Source: Acidimicrobiales bacterium (GTDB lineage Bacteria; Actinomycetota; Acidimicrobiia; Acidimicrobiales; Aldehydirespiratoraceae). From it: a stretch of DNA of 63,054 nucleotides. This document shows positions 45,840 to 54,673 of this stretch, piece by piece (positions within the stretch are counted from its first letter, which is position 1; each line of letters starts with the position of its first letter). Location of the stretch: contig JAJCXX010000001.1 of assembly GCA_029263195.1 (NCBI GenBank), forward strand, positions 1 to 63,054. Reading direction: 5' to 3'. The notes below the pieces were generated by a model. It worked only from the letters and a program-made list of their open reading frames with translations. It was not told the origin of the DNA and did no database searches. Both the position numbers and the translations under genes were made by a program.

Positions 45840-47553
45840 ACCGGTGGGCGATCAGTTCCTCGCCGAGCCAGTTTCTCCCCGACAACGAGACCTCGATCGA
45901 CAGTCCCCCGTCGTCGGCCACGGTCAACAGGCCGAAGTGACCGCCACCGGGAATAGTGCCTTCGCTGTAAGGGCCACCCTTCTCGCTTCCCGGGCGATCC
46001 AGCGCAGCCGAGTGCATGATCGGAAATGCTGCGCCTCCGGCCGTCGAGAAGTCGCTGTTGGTGCCATCGTCGATGGCAAGCATGTGGGCATCACCGCTGA
46101 GCATGACGAGCCCACCGATCTCGTTGTCGGCTATGAAATCGGCGATTTCGGCTCGTTCGGTTGCGAAGCCACCCCAGTCGTCGGCTCCGGGCGTCGCCTC
46201 GGAGATCCAGGGAAGCGGGTTGACCCACACGATCAGTTCGTGAGACTCGGACGCCTCGAGAAACTCCTGTTTGAGCCACGCCAACTGATCGACCCCCAAC
46301 ATCGACTTGCCGAGACCGTCCGGCATCCCGACCGGGCTGCGTGCCGATCGGCCGTCGGTGAGGATGAACCGAGCCCGCCCGATGCTGAAAGACTGGTAGA
46401 TCGCCGCGGTCGGACCGGCCAGCGGATAGTGGGGAACGTAACGCCGGTAGATCTCGTGGGCCACTGCTGCACTCGGAGTGGAACCATCGGATCCATCTCC
46501 CCCGAAGTCATGGTCGTCCCACACGTAGGCGACCGGAGCCGAGCGATATAGCGCAGCCGGGCCGGTCCTGGTGAGGGTCAGGTCGAGAACGTCCTCGAAC
46601 TGTCCGACATTCGCTTTCGCAATATCGGCGTAGTGGAGGTCTCCTGGAACCAAATAGAGAAGGGGCTCAGTAGAGAGGATCTCGTCGAACACCGCTCCGT
46701 TGGATCCGACACGGGCATCCGATCCAATGGCGACGCTGAACGATGCCGGTCCTGCCGGGAAGGTACGAACCGTTCCGGCCCGGGTTCGGTCGATCTCGCC
46801 ATCGACCTCAACGGCGTAGTGGTAGAGCGTGTCCGGGTCGAGACCGGACGCTGTGAACCGTGCGATGTCGTGGTCGTCGGTCGTCACCGGCGGGCCGGCG
46901 GTTCCATCGGAGAAGTCCCCAAGGGATGCGACCATCAGACGTACGGACTCGGCATCGTCGTCGTCCAACCGTGCCGTGACCGAAAATGAGTCCTGGGAGA
47001 CCGCCCCAGACCAGATCCAGTCGAGCTCGGACTCCGGAAGGGCCGAGGCGCTCGATGTCGGGTGCGTCGGGCCGAACAGGTCGTCGTAGATGTTGGAGGC
47101 GACGACTGCACCGGCGACCACCGCGGCAATCGCGAGTAGCAGACCGAGGGCGGCCACCCCCCGGCTGTTGTCGTTGATGTCGATGACAATCCACAGAATG
47201 GCCGGCACCGAGAAGGCGACAATCACGATCAGGGCCTGCGTCGGCTTCAGCTGCTGGTAGGCGAATACCATCAGTCCCGAGGCGGTGAACCCGGAGACGA
47301 TTCCGCCGACGATCTCCCATTTGAGCGCCAGCAGGATGCCGACCACGAACATGCCCATGAAGATCGGCCTCTCCGAGATCTCGAACGCAGCGCCACCGGG
47401 GCGATGATCGAGAACATCCAACGGCGATGCAAGAGCCAGGCCGGCGATCGCCAACAATGACCAGGACACCGCTGTCCAGTGCATTGCTCGACACAGCTGC
47501 ACGCTCATGCCGAGTAGTGGCCGCGACGGGGAGGATTCGATGGACTTGATCAT
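45817..47553 (-). CDS. PhoD-like metallophosphatase with an N-terminal membrane domain
   Basis: 578 residues. About five membrane helices (15-170) precede an outside part with a short fibronectin-like segment and a PhoD/alkaline phosphatase D-type metal site: LVPGDLHYADIAK, YVWDDHDFGGDGS, FILTDGRSARSP, MLSGDAHML. PhoD enzymes hydrolyse phosphodiesters and phosphomonoesters outside the cell. The fusion to a membrane domain is less common than the usual secreted form. It overlaps the end of the kinase-PAP2 gene by 23 bases tail to tail, giving two phosphatase-type membrane proteins side by side. A later ATG (residue 16) is possible. Confidence 0.85.
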   Translation of the reverse strand: MIKSIESSPSRPLLGMSVQLCRAMHWTAVSWSLLAIAGLALASPLDVLDHRPGGAAFEISERPIFMGMFVVGILLALKWEIVGGIVSGFTASGLMVFAYQQLKPTQALIVIVAFSVPAILWIVIDINDNSRGVAALGLLLAIAAVVAGAVVASNIYDDLFGPTHPTSSASALPESELDWIWSGAVSQDSFSVTARLDDDDAESVRLMVASLGDFSDGTAGPPVTTDDHDIARFTASGLDPDTLYHYAVEVDGEIDRTRAGTVRTFPAGPASFSVAIGSDARVGSNGAVFDEILSTEPLLYLVPGDLHYADIAKANVGQFEDVLDLTLTRTGPAALYRSAPVAYVWDDHDFGGDGSDGSTPSAAVAHEIYRRYVPHYPLAGPTAAIYQSFSIGRARFILTDGRSARSPVGMPDGLGKSMLGVDQLAWLKQEFLEASESHELIVWVNPLPWISEATPGADDWGGFATERAEIADFIADNEIGGLVMLSGDAHMLAIDDGTNSDFSTAGGAAFPIMHSAALDRPGSEKGGPYSEGTIPGGGHFGLLTVADDGGLSIEVSLSGRNWLGEELIAHRFTVESGR

Positions 47554-47608
47554 GCCACCTCAACCCCGTCGATCCGTCTCCCCCTCATCGTCCCCCAACC
47601 CCCTCATC

Positions 47609-47683
47609 CCCCAACCCTCCGAAATCAGGGCGTGGGGGCCACAATCCTTGTGGCCCCCACGCCCTGATTTCGGAGGGTTGGGG
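47609..47683. repeat. Perfect 36-bp inverted repeat (intergenic palindromic element, copy A)
   Basis: Two arms of 36 bp, identical by eye, face each other across a 3-base loop (TCC). Arms contain CCGAAATCAGGGCGTGG and end in ACAA/TTGT at the loop. Upstream are four C runs (47581-47612) able to form a G-quadruplex on the minus strand. The element lies between two divergent genes, so it is not an ordinary terminator, and its right end is 10 bases from the -10 of the desaturase gene. A related element is at 53715-53773. Confidence 0.9.
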
Positions 47684-47705
47684 TGGGCGGCCTAGGATTT
47701 CGGCC

Positions 47706-48635
47706 GTGAAACGCCCACTCCCGATCAACAAAGTCGACATGGCCTCGGGGCCCCTGTTCATCATCACGATGTTGGCCGAAGCCAAAGCACTGAAGAACCA
47801 ACCCGAGCTCCGCTCCCCCGGAGATCTCGACGACTGGACCAAGGAGCAGTTGTCCGACCCATCTCAGCCGCCCGATCCGCTGATCCCGGCCGGCTACGAG
47901 AGTCGCGACACCAAGGCCAGTCTCGCGATGCTGGCCGGCAACGTGGCGGTGAACCTCGCCATGGCCGGGCTGCTGGGCCGCGCGCACGACGCGTTGTTCG
48001 GAAAGCGCGTCGCCAATCTCGGCGCCAAGAAGGGTGGCCTTCTGGCGGCAATGGTTGCTTGGGACTTTCTCTACTATTGGGATCACAGGTGGCAACACGA
48101 GAAGCGCATCTTCTGGGCCAATCACGTCACCCACCATTCGAGCGAGTACTACAACCTCTCGACCGCTCTGCGCCAGCCTTGGTCCGGCTACCTGCTGTCG
48201 TGGGTGTTCTTCCCGATGCCGTTGGTGGGTTTCACGGCGGCCCAGACCGCAAGAGCCGGCCAACTCAATCTTCTCTACCAGTACTGGATTCACACCGAGG
48301 CCATCGACCGGCTCTCCCCGGCGGCCGAGACCGTTCTCAACACTCCCTCACACCACCGCGTTCATCACGGTGCCAATCCCCAGTATCTCGACAAGAACTA
48401 CGCCGGAATCCTCATCACCTGGGACAAGCTGTTCGGCACATTCGAGCCCGAGGTAAGGCGGATCAAGTACGGGCTCACCAAGAACATCAAGACCTACAAC
48501 CCGGTCAAGATCGGCTACCACGAGTTCGCCGATATCGCCCGCGACGTTCGGCGCGCCAAGGGTTGGCGCAACAAGGTCGGCCATGTCTGGAACCGACCGG
48601 GCTGGCAACCCGAGGATGCCTCTGTCGCTGGTTGA
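47706..48635 (+). CDS. Sterol desaturase/fatty acid hydroxylase-family protein
   Basis: 309 residues. The di-iron His boxes are WDHRWQHE (HxxxH), HVTHHSSEYYN (HxxHH) and TPSHHRVHHGANP (HHxxHH), typical of the membrane hydroxylase family that acts on sterols, carotenoids or fatty acids. Three to four membrane helices are visible. The GTG start is preferred because TAGGAT (47693-47698) ends 7 bases upstream, a leaderless-type promoter placed just after the palindromic element. The substrate is not deducible. Confidence 0.9.
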   Translation: MKRPLPINKVDMASGPLFIITMLAEAKALKNQPELRSPGDLDDWTKEQLSDPSQPPDPLIPAGYESRDTKASLAMLAGNVAVNLAMAGLLGRAHDALFGKRVANLGAKKGGLLAAMVAWDFLYYWDHRWQHEKRIFWANHVTHHSSEYYNLSTALRQPWSGYLLSWVFFPMPLVGFTAAQTARAGQLNLLYQYWIHTEAIDRLSPAAETVLNTPSHHRVHHGANPQYLDKNYAGILITWDKLFGTFEPEVRRIKYGLTKNIKTYNPVKIGYHEFADIARDVRRAKGWRNKVGHVWNRPGWQPEDASVAG

Positions 48636-48643
48636 GCGACCCG

Positions 48644-49261
48644 TCAGGCGACGTGGTCCGCCAATACGAACGATCCATCGACCATTTCGCCGAACAGTGT
48701 CACGGGCTCTTCGATGTAGGTGATGCCTTCGTGGTACACGACCGCGGAACCGAACACTTCGAGGTCCAGCGAGTCGAGCGGAAGGCTCACTCCGTCGCAT
48801 CCGTAGCGTTCGCCGAGACCCACCAACCCCTCACACAAACGAACTCCTGTCTCGTCGCCGAACAGCTTGCCGGTCACGGCGAGGACTCCCGTGGCATCGG
48901 TCGCCAGCGCCTCCGGAATCGTCAAGCCGCCGTCAACCGGCATCCCCGACGAGCTCACAGCGCTGGGATCGGTCTCGGGGGCTTCCTCCTGATCGGTGGA
49001 CGGTAGATCGGTCACGACGGTGTCACTCACAAGAGTGTCCTCGCAGTCGGGTTCACCAGGGGCACAAGCCGCGGCAACCACCGCTCCGTCGTCGGAGTCT
49101 GAGTCGTCGGCCAAAGGCAGCTCACCGGCGTCGTTGATCCCCACCGTGTCGGCTTCCACGGTCGCATCGCTGTCGTCGCTTCCGGAACCGCACGCCGCCG
49201 CTGTCAGGGCAACGGCGGCCAAAACAGCCGCCAGTCTGATCGCATGTTTTCTCTTCGACAT
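48644..49261 (-). CDS. Acidic lipoprotein of unknown function
   Basis: 205 residues from ATG 49261, with AGGAGA a few bases upstream; the frame before it is not needed. The lipobox is LTAAAC. A long acidic linker (SDDSDATVEADTVG, DDSDSDDGAV, TDLPSTDQEEAPETDPS) leads to a C-terminal domain of about 90 residues with two Cys (VRLCEGLVGLGERYGCDG) and a beta pair (YHEGITYIEEPVTLFGEMVDG). No family is recognised. Its acidic character fits the other exported acidic proteins of the window. Confidence 0.78.
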   Translation of the reverse strand: MSKRKHAIRLAAVLAAVALTAAACGSGSDDSDATVEADTVGINDAGELPLADDSDSDDGAVVAAACAPGEPDCEDTLVSDTVVTDLPSTDQEEAPETDPSAVSSSGMPVDGGLTIPEALATDATGVLAVTGKLFGDETGVRLCEGLVGLGERYGCDGVSLPLDSLDLEVFGSAVVYHEGITYIEEPVTLFGEMVDGSFVLADHVA

Positions 49262-49334
49262 CTTCTTCTCCTGATTCAATTCATGAAGGTGATTCACCAG
49301 TGAGACGAACCGAGCCGGCAATCAGTTCCCGCGA

Positions 49335-50576
49335 CTAGTCGAACAGCATGGCAATGGCTCCCCGAGCCGCCGCCACCGCCGTCGAAAACGACGCCTGAAG
49401 CAGGTATCCACCGGTGGGCGCCTCCCAGTCGAGCATCTCTCCGGCCACGAACACAGCGGGGACTCGACGCAGCATGAACGAACTGTCGATCTCGTCGAAG
49501 GTCACCCCTCCGGCGGTCGAAATGGCCCGATCGATCGGCATCAGATCGACGACCGCTACGGGCACCAGTTTGGCCAACCGGGCGACGCGCTCCGGGTCGT
49601 CGGGGATCTGATTGCCCGTGCACTCCCTCATCAACGCCACCGCTACTGGAGCGAGCCGGCCCTTGCGAAGCCACGTCGAGATTGAGTCCTTGGGTCTGCG
49701 GCACTGACGGAGCCGCTCGGCCAATCGGTCGATCGAAAGATCGGGGCTGAGATCGACACTGAGGGTGCAGCTGTCGCCAAGGTCGAGAGAAGCCCGAACG
49801 TCGGACGAACCGGCGTAGACCGGCCCTCCTTCGAGTCCCGATTTCGTGACCATCGCGTCGCCACGAACGGTCGGGGTGCCGACGCCGACCGCCACGTTCT
49901 TGAGGGGCACGCCGGCGAATCGTTCGGCGAACTCTTCGGTCCAGCCGACTCGCACTCCGCAGTTGGCCGGCCGCAGCGGCGCGACGTCCACACCGCACCT
50001 GACGAGTTCCGCCACCCAGCCGCCATCGGAACCCGTGCGCGGCCAGCTGGCTCCGCCCAAGGCCATGATCGTGACATCGGCTCTCACCTCGACCGTGGAC
50101 CCGTCGGCGTCTGTGAACAGCGAACGGGTGCCGTCGGGGCCTCCATTCTCGCCCGTGGCGAAGCCCCGCCACCGATGTCGGACTCGGAGCTTCACCCCTT
50201 GGGAGTCGAGGCGTCGTAGCCACGCACGCAGTAACGGCGTGGACCGAAATGACTCAGGGAACACCCGACCGCTCGACCCGACGAACGTTGGCTCATCCAG
50301 TCCGACGCACCAGTCACGAAGATCGCTCGGGCCGAAGTCGGCCACCACGTCGGCCAGACGGGCGCGAGCCGAGCCGTATCGTTCGAGAAACGCTTCGAGC
50401 GGTTCGCTGTGAGTGATGTTGAGGCCACCTCGTCCGGCCAGCAGTAGCTTGCGGCCCGCCGACGGCATCTGGTCGTAGACGGTGACATCGACTCCTGCTG
50501 TCGCGAGAACTTCCGCAGCCATGAGACCGGCCGGTCCGGCGCCCACCACCGTGGCCGTGAACTCCTGCTCAGGCAC
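49335..50576 (-). CDS. BaiN/HI0933-like FAD-dependent oxidoreductase
   Basis: 413 residues from a GTG that overlaps the MarR stop (8-base overlap). The N-terminal FAD motif is VVGAGPAGLMAAEVLATAG, then GRKLLLAGRGGLNITHS, MALGGASWPRTGSDGGW, GVTFDEID and a C-terminal EMLDWEAPTGGYLLQASFSTA, all characteristic of the HI0933/BaiN flavoprotein group. Reactions are poorly known in the family; a reductase of unsaturated substrates is possible. Operon position after MarR suggests it responds to the ligand of that regulator. Confidence 0.9.
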   Translation of the reverse strand: MPEQEFTATVVGAGPAGLMAAEVLATAGVDVTVYDQMPSAGRKLLLAGRGGLNITHSEPLEAFLERYGSARARLADVVADFGPSDLRDWCVGLDEPTFVGSSGRVFPESFRSTPLLRAWLRRLDSQGVKLRVRHRWRGFATGENGGPDGTRSLFTDADGSTVEVRADVTIMALGGASWPRTGSDGGWVAELVRCGVDVAPLRPANCGVRVGWTEEFAERFAGVPLKNVAVGVGTPTVRGDAMVTKSGLEGGPVYAGSSDVRASLDLGDSCTLSVDLSPDLSIDRLAERLRQCRRPKDSISTWLRKGRLAPVAVALMRECTGNQIPDDPERVARLAKLVPVAVVDLMPIDRAISTAGGVTFDEIDSSFMLRRVPAVFVAGEMLDWEAPTGGYLLQASFSTAVAAARGAIAMLFD

Positions 50577-51015
50577 CGGCAAGCTCGTTGAGCAGCCCGA
50601 CAAGCAATTCCCTCTGCCCCGCCATCGACGGCGCCCTGGCCGACAGTTGAGCGGCGACATCGTCGACAACTCCCGAAGCGTCGCTCACCAGCTCGAGACC
50701 TTGATCGGTGAGCGACGCCAGCGCCAGGCGGGCATCTCGGTTGCTTCGCGCTGTTTCTATGAATCCCAGCTTCTCGAGCGGCCGAAGGGCTCGGGTGACC
50801 CCGGATGGGGTGAGGCCGACGGCCTCGGCAAGGTCGACCCGGCTGGCTTGGCCCGATGGAGCGTCGGCCAGGCCACGCATGAGTCGATACTCGGCGAAGC
50901 TGATGCCCTTGATGCTTGATAGTGCGCCATCGAGGCGTCGTTCGAGCTGATACCACGCCGATGCCACCGCCAGCACGATCTTCTGGTCGGGCGATTGGGA
51001 GAGCTCCACGTTCAT
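50569..51015 (-). CDS. MarR-family transcriptional regulator
   Basis: 148 residues. The winged helix-turn-helix is clear (SFAEYRLMRGLADAPSG, RVDLAEAVGLTPSGVTRALRPLEKLGFIE, wing NRDARLALASLTDQG). It usually represses its own operon and is released by a phenolic or lipophilic ligand. TAGCAT ends 6 bases before the ATG and a dyad lies just upstream. It is co-transcribed with the BaiN-like flavoprotein and divergent from the GH38 mannosidase. Confidence 0.92.
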   Translation of the reverse strand: MNVELSQSPDQKIVLAVASAWYQLERRLDGALSSIKGISFAEYRLMRGLADAPSGQASRVDLAEAVGLTPSGVTRALRPLEKLGFIETARSNRDARLALASLTDQGLELVSDASGVVDDVAAQLSARAPSMAGQRELLVGLLNELAGA

Positions 51016-51034
51016 GTCGACATGCTACCAAGTC

Positions 51035-51048
51035 CGTGAGTGCTCACG
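51035..51048. promoter_or_regulatory. Palindrome upstream of marR, likely operator
   Basis: CGTGAG-TG-CTCACG, a perfect 6-bp dyad 19 bases before the marR start, inside the -35/-10 spacer area of its minus-strand promoter. It fits a MarR-type autoregulatory site. Confidence 0.5.
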
Positions 51049-51128
51049 CATTAGGCAGTTATCTTGACGGAATCGCTCACGACCAGATCCACTTTCCAGC
51101 GCCTTCGTGCTCCCCTAGCGTCGCAACG

Positions 51129-53696
51129 ATGACTCCTGCGGCCGCCTCCACCACCGTGATTGTCTCGCACTTCCACTGGGATCGCGAGTGGTACCGCACC
51201 ATGCAGGGCTTTCGAGCCCGTCTGGTCGATGCGGTCGATCAGGTACTCGACCTGGCTTCCGAGGACGACGAGTTCAGGTTTGTTCTCGACGGCCAGATCA
51301 TCGTGCTGGAGGACTACACGACGGTCAGGCCCGGTCGCCGCGATCAGCTGGTCGATCTAATCTCGTCGGGTCGCCTCACTATCGGGCCGTGGTACGTACA
51401 ACCCGATTCACTTCTGCCCTCAGGGGAGTCTCACGTGCGCAACCTCTTGGAGGGCGCCAGGGCCGCCGCCGACTTCGGGCCCACATCGGAGGTCGCGTAC
51501 GTCCCGGACTCGTTCGGGCACCCGGCACAGTTCCCCCAACTCTTCGCCGGTTTCGGACTCACGACGTTCGTCTACTGGCGCGGCAACGGAAACGAACTCG
51601 ACGACCTCGGCCCCCGATGGCTCTGGCAGGCTCCCGACGGGAGTTCGGTTCGAGCGTTTCATCTCACCGACGGCTACTTCGCGGCCTCTCGTCCACCGCG
51701 GGACACGTCGGCCGCGGTCGACGAACTGTCGACAATCGTCCGACGCCTGCGACGTGCCGGTGAGGTGCCGGTGATCGTCATGAACGGGTTCGACCACACT
51801 CGCCCCGATCAGACGATCACCGACCTGCTCGAGCCTCTTCAACAAGAGGTCGGCGGATCCGTCGTTCGTGGTTCGCTCGACAACGCCGTCAATGTCGAAA
51901 TCGATGATCTGCCCGAGTTCGAAGGCGAGCTCGTGGGGGGCCGAACCGCCAACCTTCTTCCCGGCGTTTGGTCGACACGCACAAATCTCAAGATCCGGAA
52001 CAGACACTGCGAGGATCTGCTCCTCCGCTGGACCGAACCGTGGGCCGCTCTGGGACGGGCGCTGGGTCTCGCCGACGAGACTGCTTCGATCAGAAACTCG
52101 TGGCGGTCGCTCCTGATGAACCAGGCCCACGACTCGATCTGTGGCTGCTCCATCGATGCGGTTCACCGGCGAATGGAGTCCCGATACGACGACTCCGAAG
52201 GGCTCGCCAACGAGACAATCAGCAGGATTCTCGATCGTCTGGCCGGACGCGGTATCGATCGCGAGGTCCCAGATCTCGGCGACCTCGCTGTCGCTGTGTT
52301 CAATCCGACTGGCCGCCCCCAGACCTCCGTCGTGACCATCCCCCTCGACGCCCACCCGGCGTTCACCGTTGAGCTGGGAGTGCCGGGCATGCACTCTGTG
52401 GTGGAGGCCAGTCTCGGGGCGGTCGGTTTCGAGATCGACGGCTCGCCTGCACGGGTTGTCGCCTCCACTGACCCGAATCGGGTGAGATGGCTCCCTGGTC
52501 AGTCGGCGCTCGATGTCCAGTTCGTTGCGACCGACGTTCCCGCCTTCGGTTCACGGCGCTACGAGCTGACAATCTCCGAGCCGGAGTCCGACACCATCGA
52601 CAACGGTCGCGAGATCAGCCTTCCCGGAATCCGTGTCGTTGCCGAATCCGACGGTTGCGTCACCGTGGAGACGGATTCACTCCGGCTCTCCGGCCTTTTC
52701 GCGATCGACGACGTCGGCGATCGAGGCGACAGCTACGACTTCGATCGGGTTGGCGACTCGACCGATTCTGAGATCGTCAGAGTCGAAGCCGAACGACACA
52801 GACACGCTTCGGGCATCCAGACGCTCCACATCCAACGCGTACACAAGCTCCCGTCTGGTCTCGACGATTCTCGACGCGTCAGGTCGTCCGACACCACGGA
52901 CGTCACGATCGATCTGTCGATATCGATCGCTCCTGGCGTGCCGGGAGTTCACGTAGAGGTGGCTGTCCACAACACTGCAGACGATCACCGACTGCGACTG
53001 GCGTTTCCCACCGGAAGCCCTGTCGCGGAATTCACCGCCGCGACCACGTTCGATGTCACCCGGAGGACTCCGGGCCCTGCCGATGCCGAGGGGTGGGCTC
53101 ATGTGGCCCCATCAACGTTCTGTCACCACGGGATGGTCGAGGTCAACGGGCTCACAGTGCTCGCGGCCGGACTGCAGGAAGGCGAGGTCGACTCCGAAGG
53201 CACTCTCTTCCTCACCCTATTGCGGTCGATCGGGTGGCTGGCGCGCTACGACCTCGACTCCAGGACCGTTCCGGCGGGTCCCGAAATGGAGGTCCCCGGA
53301 GCCCAGCGGCACGGAACGACGCGCTGTTCAGTGACTCTCTTGGAGGGGGTCACACCAGCTCGGGTATGCGCCGCAACAACCGGATTGCGCGGTGTGTTGG
53401 CGGGACCAACGCCGATCTTGGAAGACGGCCGCTCCTTGTTGTCCATGAGCAGCGAGCATCTCGTGATCACCACCGTGAAGCCGGCCGAGGACGGCGACGG
53501 GATCGTGGTCCGGGTGATGAACCCAACCGATTCTCCACACGACGCAGTCCTCGAGTTGGGTATTCCGATTGCCGGGGCCGAGTCGGTTCGTCTCGATGAG
53601 AGGCCCGACGATCGGCCCTTGTCGGTCGACCACAACCACGTAGCGATGCTCGTCGCCCCCCACGGCCAGCGCTCCGTCACCATCCACCCGGCCTGA
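51129..53696 (+). CDS. Glycoside hydrolase family 38 alpha-mannosidase-like
   Basis: 855 residues, full length for the family. The zinc and catalytic motifs are SHFHWDREW at the N-terminus, YVPDSFGHPAQFPQLFAG (nucleophile Asp), MNGFDHTRPD and NQAHDSICGCSIDAVH. C-terminal beta domains follow. It should remove alpha-mannose from glycans or glycerol-linked mannosides; there is no signal peptide, so it is cytoplasmic. A leaderless promoter is likely: TTTCCA (51093-51098), 17 bases, TAGCGT (51116-51121), 7 bases, ATG. It is divergent from marR. Confidence 0.93.
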   Translation: MTPAAASTTVIVSHFHWDREWYRTMQGFRARLVDAVDQVLDLASEDDEFRFVLDGQIIVLEDYTTVRPGRRDQLVDLISSGRLTIGPWYVQPDSLLPSGESHVRNLLEGARAAADFGPTSEVAYVPDSFGHPAQFPQLFAGFGLTTFVYWRGNGNELDDLGPRWLWQAPDGSSVRAFHLTDGYFAASRPPRDTSAAVDELSTIVRRLRRAGEVPVIVMNGFDHTRPDQTITDLLEPLQQEVGGSVVRGSLDNAVNVEIDDLPEFEGELVGGRTANLLPGVWSTRTNLKIRNRHCEDLLLRWTEPWAALGRALGLADETASIRNSWRSLLMNQAHDSICGCSIDAVHRRMESRYDDSEGLANETISRILDRLAGRGIDREVPDLGDLAVAVFNPTGRPQTSVVTIPLDAHPAFTVELGVPGMHSVVEASLGAVGFEIDGSPARVVASTDPNRVRWLPGQSALDVQFVATDVPAFGSRRYELTISEPESDTIDNGREISLPGIRVVAESDGCVTVETDSLRLSGLFAIDDVGDRGDSYDFDRVGDSTDSEIVRVEAERHRHASGIQTLHIQRVHKLPSGLDDSRRVRSSDTTDVTIDLSISIAPGVPGVHVEVAVHNTADDHRLRLAFPTGSPVAEFTAATTFDVTRRTPGPADAEGWAHVAPSTFCHHGMVEVNGLTVLAAGLQEGEVDSEGTLFLTLLRSIGWLARYDLDSRTVPAGPEMEVPGAQRHGTTRCSVTLLEGVTPARVCAATTGLRGVLAGPTPILEDGRSLLSMSSEHLVITTVKPAEDGDGIVVRVMNPTDSPHDAVLELGIPIAGAESVRLDERPDDRPLSVDHNHVAMLVAPHGQRSVTIHPA

Positions 53697-53714
53697 CCCC
53701 ACCCCCTCCTCTTC

Positions 53715-53773
53715 GTCCGAAATCAGGGCGCCCAACCGACAATCCGTGTGGCCCTGGCGCCCTGATTTCGGAC
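53715..53773. repeat. Intergenic palindromic element, copy B
   Basis: 17-bp perfect arms (53715-53731 and 53757-53773; core CCGAAATCAGGGCG) enclose a 25-base centre that shares ACAATCC and TGTGGCC with copy A at 47609-47683 but no longer pairs well. G runs follow (53776-53800). It lies between the mannosidase and a PPOX gene. Confidence 0.85.
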
Positions 53774-53818
53774 GGCCGGGGGGAATAAGGGGTCGGGGGG
53801 TTGAGGTTGTCCACTGCT

Positions 53819-54214
53819 ATGAGCATCATTCCAACCGAGTACGCCGACATCCTCGACAAGAAGGTCTTCTGGCATATCGCCACGACCGGACCCGATGGCG
53901 CGGTGCAAAGTTCACCCGTATGGGCCGCCTGGGATGGTTCCCAGATCCGGTTCTCCCTCACTCGCGGAAGGCAGAAGTTTCGCAACCTTCAGGCCAACCC
54001 GGCGATCGCGTTGTCGGGCACCGATCCCGACAACCCCTATCGCTACCTCGAAATCAGAGGGAGCGTGGCGGAGGTCGAGGACGACGCCTCGCTGGCGTTC
54101 ATCAACTCGATGGCCAAGAAGTACATGGGGCTCGACGAGTACCCGTTCCATCAGCCGGGCGACCAGCGCGTGGTGATGGTGATCGAGCCCACCCACACCA
54201 CCCAGATGGGCTGA
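53819..54214 (+). CDS. PPOX-class (split beta-barrel) F420/FMN-dependent oxidoreductase
   Basis: 131 residues, the short form of the family. The fold is recognisable by VFWHIATTGPDGAVQSSPVWAAWD, FSLTRGRQKFRNLQANPAIALSG, RYLEIRGSVAEVEDD and a C-terminal VVMVIEPTHTTQMG. Actinobacterial members often use F420. The substrate is unknown. The ATG at 53819 is the natural N-terminus; six further codons upstream are not needed. It lies 46 bases after the palindromic element copy B. Confidence 0.87.
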   Translation: MSIIPTEYADILDKKVFWHIATTGPDGAVQSSPVWAAWDGSQIRFSLTRGRQKFRNLQANPAIALSGTDPDNPYRYLEIRGSVAEVEDDASLAFINSMAKKYMGLDEYPFHQPGDQRVVMVIEPTHTTQMG

Positions 54215-54231
54215 CCCCCTGGGGGCGCCAG

Positions 54232-54237
54232 TAGAAT
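54232..54237 (+). promoter_or_regulatory. -10 element for the rhodanese lipoprotein gene
   Basis: TAGAAT, a near-consensus -10, ends 7 bases before the ATG at 54245, so the mRNA should be leaderless. No good -35 is seen. Confidence 0.5.
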
Positions 54238-54244
54238 TTGCGGC

Positions 54245-54673
54245 ATGCGAAGCCCTCGATCGATCATCCTCGGACTGTTGATTGCGAGCGTGTTGCTGGC
54301 ATCCTGCGGCTCAGGAACCACCACCACCGATTCCACCCCAAGGGCAGCCGGAGTGCGGCTGGTCACCCCTCAAGACGGAGCTGGGATCCTCAACGATCCG
54401 CCCGACAACTTGGTCGTGTTGGATGTGCGTACGGCTGAGGAGTTCGACGCGGGTCATATCGAGGGCGCCACAATGATCGACTTCTACGGTGACGAATTCA
54501 GCGATCGCATTGCCGAACTCGACCCTGAGACCCCCTACCTCCTCTATTGCCGCTCCGGAAACCGGAGCGGTCAGACACGCGACCTCATGAAGCAACTGGG
54601 CTTCTCGGATGTGGCCGACATCGACGGCGGAGTCGCGGCATGGACACAAGCCGGCCTCCCGCTCAGCAACTGA
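54245..54673 (+). CDS. Rhodanese-domain lipoprotein
   Basis: 142 residues. The lipobox is LLASC (Cys about 21). A single rhodanese domain follows: VVLDVRTAEEFDAGHIEGA, active-site loop YCRSGNRSG (Cys-Arg) and IDGGVAAWTQAGLPL. It would move or bind sulfane sulfur on the outer face of the membrane. The start is set by the -10 just upstream. It overlaps the cyclase gene by 11 bases tail to tail. Confidence 0.92.
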   Translation: MRSPRSIILGLLIASVLLASCGSGTTTTDSTPRAAGVRLVTPQDGAGILNDPPDNLVVLDVRTAEEFDAGHIEGATMIDFYGDEFSDRIAELDPETPYLLYCRSGNRSGQTRDLMKQLGFSDVADIDGGVAAWTQAGLPLSN

